Part shown: positions 1 through 8,450 of the stretch, piece after piece
Layout: each line of letters begins with the position of its first letter
How positions within the stretch are numbered: the stretch's first letter is position 1
DNA from: Hymenobacter tibetensis
GTDB lineage: Bacteria > Bacteroidota > Bacteroidia > Cytophagales > Hymenobacteraceae
Length of the DNA: 64,000 nucleotides
Assembly: GCF_022827545.1 (NCBI RefSeq)
Contig: NZ_CP094669.1
Span: 3,376,001-3,440,000 of the forward strand
Reading direction: 5' to 3'
Position numbers and translations under genes: made by a program
The notes under the pieces: generated by a model
The model's input: the letters and a program-made list of their open reading frames with translations, nothing else
The model's database searches: none
What the model was told of the DNA's origin: nothing

Positions 1-144
1 CAAACTCCCGGCAATACCTACCGCGTTGGGCTGAAACCGCGACATGTGGCCGTTACGGCACTTGTCACAGTAGAACTTAAACTGGAAGCCTTTATCAGTG
101 GATAAGTCGTCATGATTGGCGACAAACTGAATCATGTTGCTCAT
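1..144 (-). CDS. Zinc-ribbon hypothetical protein, N-terminal part (3' end outside window)
   Basis: The reverse strand reads an open frame of 48 codons from an ATG at 144 to the window edge. The peptide begins MSNMIQFVANHDDLSTDKGF and contains a CDKC knuckle followed by a basic stretch (RNGHMSRFQ). That is the first half of a treble-clef or zinc-ribbon fold seen in short Bacteroidota hypothetical proteins. The second cysteine pair would lie beyond the window. It is divergent from the outer-membrane gene at 271, and the interval between them should hold both promoters. The function is unknown. The reading frame is convincing because it is open to the edge and carries the Cys pair. Confidence 0.6.
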   Translation of the reverse strand, partial: MSNMIQFVANHDDLSTDKGFQFKFYCDKCRNGHMSRFQPNAVGIAGSL

Positions 145-270
145 GCTGGATGTATGGAAGGTGACACCCAAAAGTAGCATATCTGAATACTTGATTACAC
201 CTATCGGCCGACTAAGCACTGAATTCCTTCCGTATACTGGCGAACATCACAGGCCTTACGGTCTAGCTTC

Positions 271-1122
271 ATGCGTATTTGTTACTTTCTGCTTGCTTTT
301 TTTCTGTTTTACACCAACACTTCCACGGCCCAGGTACTCCCCCCCGATACCACCATTATTCGCTATGCGGGGCAGCTTACGGGCCAATACACCTCCGGGG
401 GCGTGAACCGGACCTTACTGGCTACCACCCACACCCTCACGCTGTTGCGCGGCCAGCATTTCGGAGCCCCCGTTACGGGCAGCTTCACCTACGGCAGACA
501 AGACGGCTTGCTTAAGGAGCGGGAGTTGCTCTTTAACGCCACTCCTTACTACTGGCTCGGCCATTTCCGGGCCTATGGCATCGGGGGGTACGAGCAAAGC
601 AATCTGCGCGGCATAAACCAGCGCATTCAGTTGGGCCTTGGTCCTGGTTGGGCCTTCTACACCGACTCGCTGGGGCGGGAAGTGTCGGTGAGCAACCTGT
701 TTATCCGCGAAGCAACCTACTTTCAGGATGGCAGCCAACGCATTGTGTCGCGTAGTTCGTTGCGGCTACGGTTGGTGTACAACCAGGGCGTGTTCTCGCT
801 TCATTCCACCACGTTCTATCAACCCAACCTGAGCGGTTTCGCCGACTACCGCATCAACCAGCTTTCCACGCTGGCGTTGCGGTTCACGGCTCGCTTTGCC
901 ATTACGGCCTCTTACACCTATACCTACGAGAGCCGCGTGCTGGAAGGCAAACCCAACGACAACACCAACCTGACTGTGGGCGTGGCCTTTAGCACCAAGC
1001 AAGTGCAGCCACCTATTTCCACCACTGCTCTGACTCCTGCTTTCGAGCAGCCAAGTTGTGCTCAACCCATGCGCTGCGGTACGACTGCCACCCATGGCTT
1101 ACGTAGTTGTCGGCGGGGCTAA
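271..1122 (+). CDS. DUF481-like outer-membrane beta-barrel protein
   Basis: The 283-residue product starts with a hydrophobic signal peptide (MRICYFLLAFFLFYTNTSTAQ). Alternating polar/aromatic segments follow (for example SFTYG, RAYGIGGYEQSNL, QLGLGPGWAFY, LRLRLVYN, ITASYTYTYESR), typical of transmembrane beta-strands in DUF481-type barrels. The last barrel strand appears to end near residue 245 (NLTVGVAFST). The final 35 or so residues are Cys/Arg-rich and not barrel-like. They overlap the 3' end of the convergent gene that stops at 1013, so the native stop may have been lost. Role inferred only as an outer-membrane protein. Confidence 0.65.
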   Translation: MRICYFLLAFFLFYTNTSTAQVLPPDTTIIRYAGQLTGQYTSGGVNRTLLATTHTLTLLRGQHFGAPVTGSFTYGRQDGLLKERELLFNATPYYWLGHFRAYGIGGYEQSNLRGINQRIQLGLGPGWAFYTDSLGREVSVSNLFIREATYFQDGSQRIVSRSSLRLRLVYNQGVFSLHSTTFYQPNLSGFADYRINQLSTLALRFTARFAITASYTYTYESRVLEGKPNDNTNLTVGVAFSTKQVQPPISTTALTPAFEQPSCAQPMRCGTTATHGLRSCRRG

Positions 1123-1803
1123 ACTCCCCCACTCCCTGATCTAAGTCGCCACAGTTCGGAATACGGTAGTCGCCCCAATTGCTGCGCTTCACAAGCTCGC
1201 TCTTATAAGATTTCCACGTGCCAACGTATTGATTATTACAGAATCCGTCGGAATAGTTGTTGCTATCATCGTACCGTATCCTTATAGTGCGGTCCAGATA
1301 CCAGTTGGTGCGCAACACTCCTTGGAAAGTACCGGCGCCAGACAGGCCTACAGGTTCGTGTAGCTTGTATTCGGCCAGTGCCAAGCCAGCTTTTACTGCT
1401 GGTACAGAAGCCCCATCTAAGCCAACAGGCAGAGCCGCGGCTTCCCGGACATCGAGTAGGGTAAACGTTCCGCGAAACGGCAGCACATTTTCTCCCACCT
1501 TCGACTTTCCGGTCACCAGGTAGCGCCCGGCTGCTGAGGGTCTGGCCGCACTGTCAGCAGCTTTATGCGCAGACGTTGATAGTTGCCTCCGATAAAACCG
1601 TACACATTTTCATTGTTGGTTTTCAGCCAGAGAGCCGAGAAGTCGTAGCGTTTGTACCTGTTGATGAGTTCAACTGGTTTCAACTTCTTATCAGCAAGAA
1701 CAGCTAGCCGGTATTGCGCACTTTCCGGCGGCAGCGTCACTGGTGCAGCCGCAAGCATAACCACCATCATGGCAGCTCTCGTTTTCAAGCCAGGAAACAG
1801 CAT
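1013..1803 (-). pseudogene. Conserved Bacteroidota hypothetical protein broken by a frameshift
   Basis: Two minus-strand frames together make one protein. The upstream part starts at the ATG at 1803 (MLFPGLKTRAAMMVVMLAAA, a signal peptide) and runs through VYGFIGGNYQRLRIKLLTV before stopping just after DPQQPGATW near 1513. The downstream part, in another frame, supplies RYLVTGKSKVGENVLPFRGT and continues to WGDYRIPNCGDLDQGVGEFSP and a stop at 1013. From memory this arrangement is continuous in homologues, so a one-base deletion (or two-base insertion) lies at about 1520-1545. It could be a true pseudogene or a sequencing error. The function of the family is unknown. Its 3' end overlaps the convergent barrel gene by about 110 bases. 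Confidence 0.6.
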
Positions 1804-1947
1804 AAAGTACAGACTGGTAGACTTCAACGTTAAATGTAACAGGCCGTGGCCGACTCCCACACCGCATTTCTCTGGCTCCTCATTAAACCCTACCCTGCTG
1901 GCTGCCTCTAACCCGCTACATCCGCCGCTCTAATCTACCTTTCCTGC

Positions 1948-2487
1948 TTGGAAGACCAGGACATACTCGCCAAGTTTGCCGATCCGGCCGCGCGCAACGT
2001 GGCATTCAACCAACTGGTGCGCAAGTACCAGACAAAAGTGTACTGGCATATCCGCAAGATGGTGGTTGACCACGACGACGCCGACGACCTCACGCAGGAT
2101 GTGTTTGTGAAAGTGTGGAAGCACCTCGAGAACTTCCGGCAGGATGCCTCCCTCTACACCTGGATTTACCGCATTGCCACCAACGAATGCCTGAGCTTTC
2201 TGGCCAGCAAGCGGCGCAAGTTTTTCCTGCCTCTCAACGACGTGGGCGCCGAACTAGCCGCCAAAATGGAAGCCGACCCCAGCGTAGCAGGCGACGATAT
2301 TGAGCTACGGCTGCAGAAAGCCATCCTCAAGTTGCCCGACAAACAACGCTTGGTTTTCAACCTACGCTACTACGATGAGATGCCCTACGAGCAAATGGCC
2401 GAAGTGACGGGCACCAGCGTAGGCGCTTTAAAAGCTTCCTATCATCACGCCGCCAAAAAAATAGAGCAGTTCATCAACGACCAATGA
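1948..2487 (+). CDS. ECF-family RNA polymerase sigma factor
   Basis: The 179-residue protein has the two conserved sigma-70 regions. Region 2 is at about residues 25-90 (FNQLVRKYQTKVYWHIRKMV, then DADDLTQDVFVKVWKHLENF and YTWIYRIATNECLSFL). Region 4 is at about 125-175 (LPDKQRLVFNLRYYDEMPYEQMAEVTGTSVGALKASYHHA), with the helix-turn-helix that binds the -35 element. The apparent start is a TTG (EDQDILAKF...); I see no nearby ATG in frame. It heads a co-directional set with a single-pass membrane protein at 2588 and a Spy-like periplasmic protein at 3080. This suggests an envelope-stress regulon in which the membrane protein is the anti-sigma partner. Confidence 0.9.
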   Translation: MEDQDILAKFADPAARNVAFNQLVRKYQTKVYWHIRKMVVDHDDADDLTQDVFVKVWKHLENFRQDASLYTWIYRIATNECLSFLASKRRKFFLPLNDVGAELAAKMEADPSVAGDDIELRLQKAILKLPDKQRLVFNLRYYDEMPYEQMAEVTGTSVGALKASYHHAAKKIEQFINDQ

Positions 2488-2587
2488 TTCTCGCCTACTG
2501 GCAGGCCCAATAACTAGGACTCTAAATAAAGATGCGAGAAGCAAGAACCTCTTTAAACCTGAAGGCCTTACGTGCCTCTAAAGCAGT

Positions 2588-3046
2588 ATGAAAACACCCT
2601 TCCGTCTGGACGACCATCCTCGCCGGCCGCAGCCCCTGGCAGCGCCCCCCGACGGTTACTTCGACCAGTTGCCTTCTCGCGTTATGCAACGGGTACAGCC
2701 CCTCGCCGACGACGCTACCCGGCCTGGCTTGCACTGGCTAGCCACGTTGTCGGCGCCGTTGCGCACCACGTTGGCTGCCAGTGTGGTGTTGGGCGGCTTT
2801 GTGGGCTCCTTTCTCTTAAGTGATGCTTCAACTCCTGCCGCTGGTAGTTCTAGTGCTGCTACCTTGGCCGCAGTATCACACACCGAAATGATAGAATATT
2901 TGCTAGCCAACGAGCGGGTGACCCTCACTGATCTGGCCGAATTGCCCAGCACAGCGCATCCTCTTCCCGAAACGTACCTGCGAGCCTCCCCATCAGAGCT
3001 GCAGGAAGCGTTGGATGCTCAACCCGCCGAGGAAACCTATCTGTAA
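2588..3046 (+). CDS. Single-pass membrane protein, probable anti-sigma partner
   Basis: The 152-residue protein has a Pro-rich cytoplasmic N-terminus (PFRLDDHPRRPQPLAAPPDGYFDQLPSRVMQRV), one transmembrane segment at about residues 59-77 (TTLAASVVLGGFVGSFLL) and an acidic C-terminal part. The motif PPDGYFDQLPSRVMQRV is common in Bacteroidota proteins encoded just after ECF sigma factors. The gene starts 100 bases after the sigma gene. No zinc-binding HxxxCxxC motif is present, so it would not be a classical ZAS anti-sigma factor. The anti-sigma role is inference from position and topology. Confidence 0.7.
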   Translation: MKTPFRLDDHPRRPQPLAAPPDGYFDQLPSRVMQRVQPLADDATRPGLHWLATLSAPLRTTLAASVVLGGFVGSFLLSDASTPAAGSSSAATLAAVSHTEMIEYLLANERVTLTDLAELPSTAHPLPETYLRASPSELQEALDAQPAEETYL

Positions 3047-3079
3047 CCGTTTTTTGTCACCGCTTTACCTGTTACCCAC

Positions 3080-3559
3080 ATGAAATTTCTGTTCTGTAGT
3101 TTGCTGATGTTCAGCTTACTGGCAGTCACTCCGGTAGTGGCCCAACCTAGCCCCGGTGGACGGCAAGGCCGCATGAGCCAGCTCGAAAACGCCAAGATTG
3201 CCTACATCACCGAGAAAGTTTCGTTGACTCAAGACCAAGCCCAACGCTTTTGGCCCGTCTACAACGAATTTTCCTCTAAGCGCCGCGACCTCAACCACCG
3301 CATGCGCGAACTTCGCACCAGCGACCAGGATGCCCTTTCCGATGACCAAATCAAGGACAACCTAACGCAAGCCCTAGCCATGCGCCAGCAAGAGGTGAAT
3401 CTAGAGAAAGAGTACTTCAACAAGTTTCAGAAAGTGCTCAGTATTCGGCAGGTAGGCAAGTTGTTTCAGGCCGAGCGTCAGTTCACCAAAGAAGTGCTCA
3501 AGCGCGTAACCGACCGACGTGGCGGGCCACCAAGTGCTGGCGCAGGAGCCGCCGACTAA
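3080..3559 (+). CDS. Spy/CpxP-like periplasmic protein
   Basis: The 159-residue product has a cleavable signal peptide (MKFLFCSLLMFSLLAVTPVVAQ). A mostly helical, charged domain follows: KIAYITEKVSLTQDQAQRFW, NEFSSKRRDLNHRMRELR, then a long helix with EVNLEKEYFNKFQKVLSIRQ. The sequence SLTQDQAQRFWPVYNEF plus a downstream LSIRQVGKLFQAERQFTKEVL is the pattern of Bacteroidota Spy/CpxP/LTXXQ relatives, which act as periplasmic chaperones or stress sensors. It closes the sigma / membrane protein / periplasmic protein set and could be its output or its input. Function by analogy. Confidence 0.7.
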   Translation: MKFLFCSLLMFSLLAVTPVVAQPSPGGRQGRMSQLENAKIAYITEKVSLTQDQAQRFWPVYNEFSSKRRDLNHRMRELRTSDQDALSDDQIKDNLTQALAMRQQEVNLEKEYFNKFQKVLSIRQVGKLFQAERQFTKEVLKRVTDRRGGPPSAGAGAAD

Positions 3560-3672
3560 TACTACGTAACCTACCATTGCATGAAAGGCTGCCTATTGGC
3601 AGCCTTTTGTTTTTTGTGTGGCCCAGAGTAGCACGCAAGCCACAAGAACTCTGTTGGGTGTTCTTGCACCCG

Positions 3673-3680
3673 TACCTTTG
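3673..3680 (+). promoter_or_regulatory. Bacteroidota -7 promoter motif (TACCTTTG)
   Basis: TACCTTTG matches the TAnnTTTG -7 consensus of Bacteroidota housekeeping sigma factors and lies only 4 bases before the ATG at 3685. A TTG at 3654-3656 is a possible -33 element, though the spacing is slightly short. The position implies a very short or absent leader, which supports 3685 as the start rather than the longer upstream frame. Confidence 0.5.
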
Positions 3681-3684
3681 CGTT

Positions 3685-4878
3685 ATGCTTACTCCTCGCC
3701 AGCTTTTCCTGCGCCACCAAGCTCAAACTTCCGACTTTCCATTGCTCGTTGAAATCGAACGAGCTGAGGGAGTGTATATGTACGGCCCGGAAGGGCAGCG
3801 TTACCTTGATGTCATTTCCGGCATCGGCGTCAGCAACGTAGGGCACCGCCACCCTCGCGTTATCGAGGCCATTAAAGACCAGCTCGACAAGTACTTACAC
3901 TTAATGGTGTACGGCGAATTCGTGCAGGCCCCGCCCGCTCAGCTGGCGCATGCCCTACACGAAACTCTCCCCGCCCACCTCGACAACGTGTACTTCACCA
4001 ACTCAGGCACAGAGGCCATTGAGGGAGCCTTGAAGCTGGCCAAACGCTACACCGGCCGCACTGGCTTCGTGTCGTGCCAGAACGCGTACCATGGCTCCAC
4101 GCACGGCGCGCTGAGCATCACCGGCTCCGAAGGCTTCAAGAACAGCTACCGCCCGCTGCTGCCCGACGTACGCCACATTCGTTTCAATCAGCTTGCGGAT
4201 CTAAAGCTGATTGACGAGCATACAGCCGCCGTTGTCGTTGAAACGGTGCAGGGTGAGGCGGGGGTGCGCGTGCCAGAACCGGGCTATCTGCCAGCCTTGC
4301 GTCGGCGCTGCACCGAGGTTGGCGCCTTGCTGATACTAGATGAAATTCAGTGCGGCTTCGGGCGGACGGGTACTTTCTGGGCGTTCGAGCAGTTCGACGT
4401 TACACCTGATATCTTGGTGTGTGCTAAGGGCATGGGCGGTGGTATGCCCATCGGGGCCTTTATTTCCTCCCAGGAAATTATGGCCGGCTTGAAAACGAAC
4501 CCCATTCTGGGGCACTGCACCACGTTCGGTGGCCACCCGGTGTCGTGTGCGGCTTCGTTGGCAACGCTACGGGTATTGCAGGAAGAAAACCTGCTAGCGG
4601 GTGTGGCCGAAAAAGCCACTCGTTTTCGGCGGCAGCTCGTGCATCCAGCCATCCGCGATGTGCGAGGGTGTGGGTTGCTCATGGCTGTAGAGTTCGACTC
4701 GTTTGATGTGCTCAAACCCATCATCGACCGCGCCCTCTGGCACGAGGGCGTCCTAACCGACTGGTTTTTGTTCTGCGACAATTCGTTGCGCTTGGCTCCT
4801 CCTCTGATTATCACCAACGACGAAATTGACGAGGCCTGTGCCGCCTTGCTTCGGGCCATAACGTTTGTGTGCGGATAG
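3685..4878 (+). CDS. Class III PLP-dependent aminotransferase (acetylornithine/ornithine type)
   Basis: The 397-residue enzyme has fold-type I aminotransferase hallmarks: YFTNSGTEAIEGALKLAKRYTG (PLP phosphate binding), NAYHGSTHGALS, LLILDEIQCGFGRTG with the PLP-pyridine Asp, and VCAKGMGGGMPIGAF carrying the Schiff-base lysine. Length and motifs fit the acetylornithine/4-aminobutyrate/ornithine aminotransferase group; I cannot tell the substrate from sequence. An in-frame upstream extension to 3577 exists, but its peptide is not conserved-looking and a promoter motif lies inside it. No arginine or lysine biosynthesis genes are adjacent. A strong hairpin terminator follows. Confidence 0.88.
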   Translation: MLTPRQLFLRHQAQTSDFPLLVEIERAEGVYMYGPEGQRYLDVISGIGVSNVGHRHPRVIEAIKDQLDKYLHLMVYGEFVQAPPAQLAHALHETLPAHLDNVYFTNSGTEAIEGALKLAKRYTGRTGFVSCQNAYHGSTHGALSITGSEGFKNSYRPLLPDVRHIRFNQLADLKLIDEHTAAVVVETVQGEAGVRVPEPGYLPALRRRCTEVGALLILDEIQCGFGRTGTFWAFEQFDVTPDILVCAKGMGGGMPIGAFISSQEIMAGLKTNPILGHCTTFGGHPVSCAASLATLRVLQEENLLAGVAEKATRFRRQLVHPAIRDVRGCGLLMAVEFDSFDVLKPIIDRALWHEGVLTDWFLFCDNSLRLAPPLIITNDEIDEACAALLRAITFVCG

Positions 4879-4893
4879 CACTCCCCCAACAAG

Positions 4894-4956
4894 AAACCGC
4901 CCTTCCTGGCTTGCTCTTCTCATCGAAGACATGCCAAGAAGGGCGGTTTGTTTTTT
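4894..4956 (+). terminator. Rho-independent terminator after the aminotransferase
   Basis: AAACCGCCCTTC (4894-4905) pairs with GAAGGGCGGTTT (4938-4949), with further pairing inward across one mismatch, followed by GTTTTTT. It lies between convergent genes and could serve both. Confidence 0.85.
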
Positions 4957-4970
4957 AGGTGGTATAGCGG

Positions 4971-5408
4971 CTAGCCGCAGGCAGTTTTCAAAAAGGCTTG
5001 GGTTTCGTCCTTGATGTCTCCTCTTTCTCGGCCATCTTTCACGCCTTGCGAAATCTTTTTTACGAGCAGACCCACAATATCTTTTCGGAAGCCGAGCTTC
5101 TCGGCCATGATGGTGCAAAAGTCCATTTCGCTGTCGTCCACGATGCCGTCGGCTAACATCATGTCCACCATGTCGAATATTTGATCGAAGCGTTCGGAAT
5201 CGTTGTCGGGTACGATCAGCTGGTTTAGGCTGCTGTTGGCCACAATGGTGCGCACTTGATCGGCGCGAATGCCATTTCTCTTGCCTACAGTCACAATGAA
5301 GCTCATTTCTCGTTCATCGAGGTGGCCATCGGCTTTGGCCAGCGCGGCCAGATTCTGGATGTGGCTTTTTACTTTCCGAGTCTGCTCATTTTCAAAAAAA
5401 CCGAACAT
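4971..5408 (-). CDS. TerB-like protein
   Basis: The 145-residue all-helical protein starts MFGFFENEQTRKVKSHIQNL and shows the TerB/co-chaperonin-like pattern: AALAKADGHLDEREMSFI and, repeated, VDMMLADGIVDDSEMDFC. These are two DGxxDxxE metal-binding-type helices as in the tellurite-resistance TerB fold. I chose the start at 5408 because the longer frame to 5510 adds a non-conserved hydrophobic stretch. It is convergent with the aminotransferase and divergent from pfkA. TerB-fold proteins are metal-ion-associated scaffolds; the specific role here is unknown. Confidence 0.75.
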   Translation of the reverse strand: MFGFFENEQTRKVKSHIQNLAALAKADGHLDEREMSFIVTVGKRNGIRADQVRTIVANSSLNQLIVPDNDSERFDQIFDMVDMMLADGIVDDSEMDFCTIMAEKLGFRKDIVGLLVKKISQGVKDGRERGDIKDETQAFLKTACG

Positions 5409-5670
5409 AAGGGAGGGACTATGTAAAAGAACGGGGTAAAAAGAACGGAAAAACAGAAACCGCCAGAAGGCGGCGAGTGGGAAGTTACTCGGCGATGCGC
5501 TGGATTCCAATAGGTCAGCTTACGCAACATAAAACAAAATAGTCGTATTTCAGCTAGGAAATTTCACAGCAGCTTTACAGAAAGCGAGCGGCAGTTTGCC
5601 AACGATTTACCACCTTTGCCCGTTCCGTGCGCCGGGTTTTCAACCGGACGCCTTCTGAAGCATAAGAGTT

Positions 5671-6645
5671 ATGATGAAACGCATCGCAGTTTTCACCAGT
5701 GGCGGCGACTCGCCGGGTATGAACGCCTGCATCCGCGCCGTAGTACGTACGGCCGTGTACCATGGCATTGAAGTGTATGGCATTATGCGCGGCTACAGCG
5801 GCATGATCAAGGGCGAGTTTGTGCGGCTGGACTCCGCCTCCGTGGCCAACACCATTCAAAAAGGAGGCACTATCCTCAAATCAGCCCGTAGCCAGAAGTT
5901 TTTGACCAAGGAAGGACGCCAGCAGGCGTTCGACCAATTGGTGAACAATGGCATCGAAGGTCTTATAGCTATTGGGGGGAACGGCACCTTCACCGGAGCC
6001 ACTATTTTCGAGCAGGAATTTGGCATTCCAACCGTAGGAGCGCCCGGTACCATCGACAACGACCTGTTCGGCACCGACTACACCATCGGCTACGACACGG
6101 CCGTGAATACGGCCCTAGAAGCCATCGATAAAATCCGTGACACCGCAGACTCCCACGACCGGTGCTTCTTTGTGGAGGTGATGGGCCGCGACTCCGGCTA
6201 TATTGCTATTCCATGTGCTATTGGCGGAGGAGCTGAAATTGTGATGGTGCCGGAAACGCAAATGTCGACGGAGTCTGTGATTGACACGCTGCAATCCAGC
6301 TGGCAGCGCTCCAAAACCTCCTTTATTGTGATTGTGGCCGAGGGTGAAGTGGAAGGCAACGCGCAGTTGGTTGCCCAGCGCGTGAAAGAAGCTATTCCTC
6401 AGCTTGATACCCGCGTAACGGTTATTGGGCATATCCAGCGGGGCGGTGCCCCCTCGGCCGCCGACCGGATGCTGGCTTCGCAGATTGGTATTGCGGCCGT
6501 TGAAGGGCTGCTCAATGGCATGCGCAACGTCATGGCGGGCATTGTGAACCGCCAGTTGGTGTACACTCCCTTCAACGACACCATTCACAAGAAAAAACTA
6601 ATCAACCAGAGCTTCATGCGCATGGTGGAGATTCTAAGCGTGTAA
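5671..6645 (+). CDS. pfkA: ATP-dependent 6-phosphofructokinase
   Basis: The 324-residue protein carries the full PfkA signature. ATP-binding GGDSPGMNA lies at residues 11-19. GNGTFTGA is next. The catalytic PGTIDNDL follows, with fructose-6-phosphate contacts MGRDSGYIA and IGHIQRGGAPSAADR. It phosphorylates fructose-6-phosphate in glycolysis. The start is ATGATG at 5671, so initiation could be at either codon. The 260-base gap to the divergent TerB gene should contain its promoter. A terminator follows at 6677. Confidence 0.97.
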   Translation: MMKRIAVFTSGGDSPGMNACIRAVVRTAVYHGIEVYGIMRGYSGMIKGEFVRLDSASVANTIQKGGTILKSARSQKFLTKEGRQQAFDQLVNNGIEGLIAIGGNGTFTGATIFEQEFGIPTVGAPGTIDNDLFGTDYTIGYDTAVNTALEAIDKIRDTADSHDRCFFVEVMGRDSGYIAIPCAIGGGAEIVMVPETQMSTESVIDTLQSSWQRSKTSFIVIVAEGEVEGNAQLVAQRVKEAIPQLDTRVTVIGHIQRGGAPSAADRMLASQIGIAAVEGLLNGMRNVMAGIVNRQLVYTPFNDTIHKKKLINQSFMRMVEILSV

Positions 6646-6676
6646 CGCGTGTAGTTACTTAACTGCAATAAATGAC

Positions 6677-6715
6677 GGGCGGCAACCAACTATCCAGTTG
6701 ATTGCCGCCCCTTTT
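6677..6715 (+). terminator. Rho-independent terminator after pfkA
   Basis: GGGCGGCAA (6677-6685) pairs with TTGCCGCCC (6702-6710), with an inner pairing of CAACT with AGTTG, followed by CTTTT. Confidence 0.8.
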
Positions 6716-6772
6716 GTGTGCACCTGCTTTCAGCGCTTGTTGCTTTCTTGTTCTACGGCTGCCTCTTACTGC

Positions 6773-7408
6773 ATGAAACATTCTTACGCTTTCTTCTCCC
6801 TCGGTCCGTTGTTGGCCGCCGCTGCCCTACCCGCACAAGCTCAATCAGAGCCCGGTACTGCCACGCACCGCCCGGCCTTGCTGCGCCTCGGGGTAGGCAG
6901 TTGCCTGAACGGCTCCGGCGACTACGGTGTAGTGAAAATGCACGCGGAATATGCGCCGCAATTTGGTCGGCACTTGCGGCTAGGGTCTCGGTTGGCGGTC
7001 ATCAGTGGTTCAACCACCTACGATTTTGGATATGGCTATGTAGTGCCAGAATCATACAGAGCCGTGAACCTGGAGCAGGAAGTGTATTGGGTGCCCTTCG
7101 GGGTAAATAAACCGGTGGAATTTAGCGTGGGCGTGGGAGCTTTCGGCGGGTACGGCAGCTCGAAAGGTCTTCGCTATGGCGGCCTGCGGCACAATGATTA
7201 CAACGGAAACCCCTTGGCCTATCCGGAGTTTGAGTACGTTTCCTTCCACAATCGTGGATTCCACGCAGGCTATATTGCTTCCTTAAACCTCGATGTAGCT
7301 ATTGACCAGGCACGGACTTGGCGCGTAGGTGGGCGCTTGTCTCTGCAAAATGACACGCGGGCTACGATCCTGCCTGGCGGCCAATTCCAGATCAGCCGTG
7401 CGTGGTAG
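6773..7408 (+). CDS. Secreted/outer-membrane beta-rich hypothetical protein
   Basis: The 211-residue product begins MKHSYAFFSLGPLLAAAALPAQAQ, a signal peptide with an AQA-Q cleavage site; this fixes the start at 6773 rather than the upstream in-frame ATG. The mature part is rich in Gly/Tyr/aromatic alternation (LRLGSRLAVISGSTTYDFGYGY, FSVGVGAFGGYGSSKGLRYGG, GYIASLNLDVAI, VGGRLSLQNDTR) and ends in an aromatic residue (ISRAW). That is typical of an eight-stranded outer-membrane barrel. I do not recognise the family. Confidence 0.6.
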   Translation: MKHSYAFFSLGPLLAAAALPAQAQSEPGTATHRPALLRLGVGSCLNGSGDYGVVKMHAEYAPQFGRHLRLGSRLAVISGSTTYDFGYGYVVPESYRAVNLEQEVYWVPFGVNKPVEFSVGVGAFGGYGSSKGLRYGGLRHNDYNGNPLAYPEFEYVSFHNRGFHAGYIASLNLDVAIDQARTWRVGGRLSLQNDTRATILPGGQFQISRAW

Positions 7409-7506
7409 AACAGTCAAATACACTTGGCCTTCCACCCCACTTGATGCGTGGAATGTTGGAAGGACAGACTTTGGTCTGATTGAATAGCCACTACATCAGC
7501 TTCTCG

Positions 7507-8427
7507 CTACTTCGCCTCCACCCACTGATAGTCTGGGTCGCGGCGCAGCCACGTGAGCTGCCGCTTAGCATAGCGCCGGGTGTTGCGCTTGAGCAGGCGT
7601 ACGGCTTCCGGCCAGTCGTGGAGGCCGTCGAGAAAATCGAAGATTTCCTGATACCCTACCGTTTGGAGGGCATTGTGGTGCCGGTACGGCAACAACGAGT
7701 TCACTTCTTCCAGCAGACCGGCTTCTAGCATCTGGTCTACGCGCTGGTCGATGCGGTGGTAGAGTTCCTCTCGCTCGCGCGTGAGGGCCACCTTGCTGAT
7801 TCGGAACGGCCGTTGCGTGGCCAACCGGCCGGTATGAAAGCTGGAAAATGGCTGCCCAGTGGCCCGGCATATTTCCACGGCCCGCAGCACCCGCTGGGGG
7901 TTCTGCCGGTCGATGCGGCTGTGTGCTACGGGGTCCAGACGGGCCAGCTCTGCTACCAACGGCTCCAAACCCAGTGTGGCTAGCTCTAACTGAAGCTGTA
8001 CCCGTATGGCCGGATCAACAGCAGGCAGCTCATCAAGCCCATCGGTAACGGCCTGCAAGTACAGCCCCGAGCCGCCCGTGAGTATTATCAGGCGGTGCTG
8101 CTTGAACAATTCATCCAGCAAGGCCAGGCAGTCAACTTCGTAACGGCCAGCATTGTACTCCTGCGTGATGCTATGCGAATCAATGAAATGGTGCGGCACC
8201 CCTTGCATTTCCTGGGGCGTCGGCTTGGCCGTGCCAATGCTCATCTCCCGGAAAAACTGCCGTGAGTCGGCCGATACTATCTCAGTGCGAAAATGCTGAG
8301 CCAGCTGGACGCAAAGCGCCGTTTTGCCCACGGCAGTAGGGCCAGCCACCACCGCCAACAGCGGCTGACTTGGGTACGCCGTCAATTCCACTTCAAGCGC
8401 GGCTATCAACTCCATTAAAGTGCTCAT
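7507..8427 (-). CDS. miaA: tRNA dimethylallyltransferase
   Basis: The 306-residue enzyme transfers a dimethylallyl group to N6 of A37 in tRNAs that read U-starting codons. The P-loop GPTAVGKTALC lies near residue 29. It is followed by IVSADSRQFFREMSIGTAKP (DSRQ binds the tRNA A37 region), GGSGLYLQAVTDGL and QNPQRVLRAVEI. The tail (KRNTRRYAKRQLTWLRRDPD) is the family C-terminal tRNA-binding motif. It is downstream of the glycosyltransferase on the same strand with a 23-base gap. An alternative start is the Met at residue 5. Confidence 0.96.
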   Translation of the reverse strand: MSTLMELIAALEVELTAYPSQPLLAVVAGPTAVGKTALCVQLAQHFRTEIVSADSRQFFREMSIGTAKPTPQEMQGVPHHFIDSHSITQEYNAGRYEVDCLALLDELFKQHRLIILTGGSGLYLQAVTDGLDELPAVDPAIRVQLQLELATLGLEPLVAELARLDPVAHSRIDRQNPQRVLRAVEICRATGQPFSSFHTGRLATQRPFRISKVALTREREELYHRIDQRVDQMLEAGLLEEVNSLLPYRHHNALQTVGYQEIFDFLDGLHDWPEAVRLLKRNTRRYAKRQLTWLRRDPDYQWVEAK

Positions 8428-8450
8428 TGCTAGCAGAAAGTCAAGTAAGA

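Noticed and set aside
3577..3684. Longer N-terminus for the aminotransferase
   Set aside because: The extension contains a promoter motif immediately before 3685, and the family starts at the MLTPRQLFLRHQAQTS segment.
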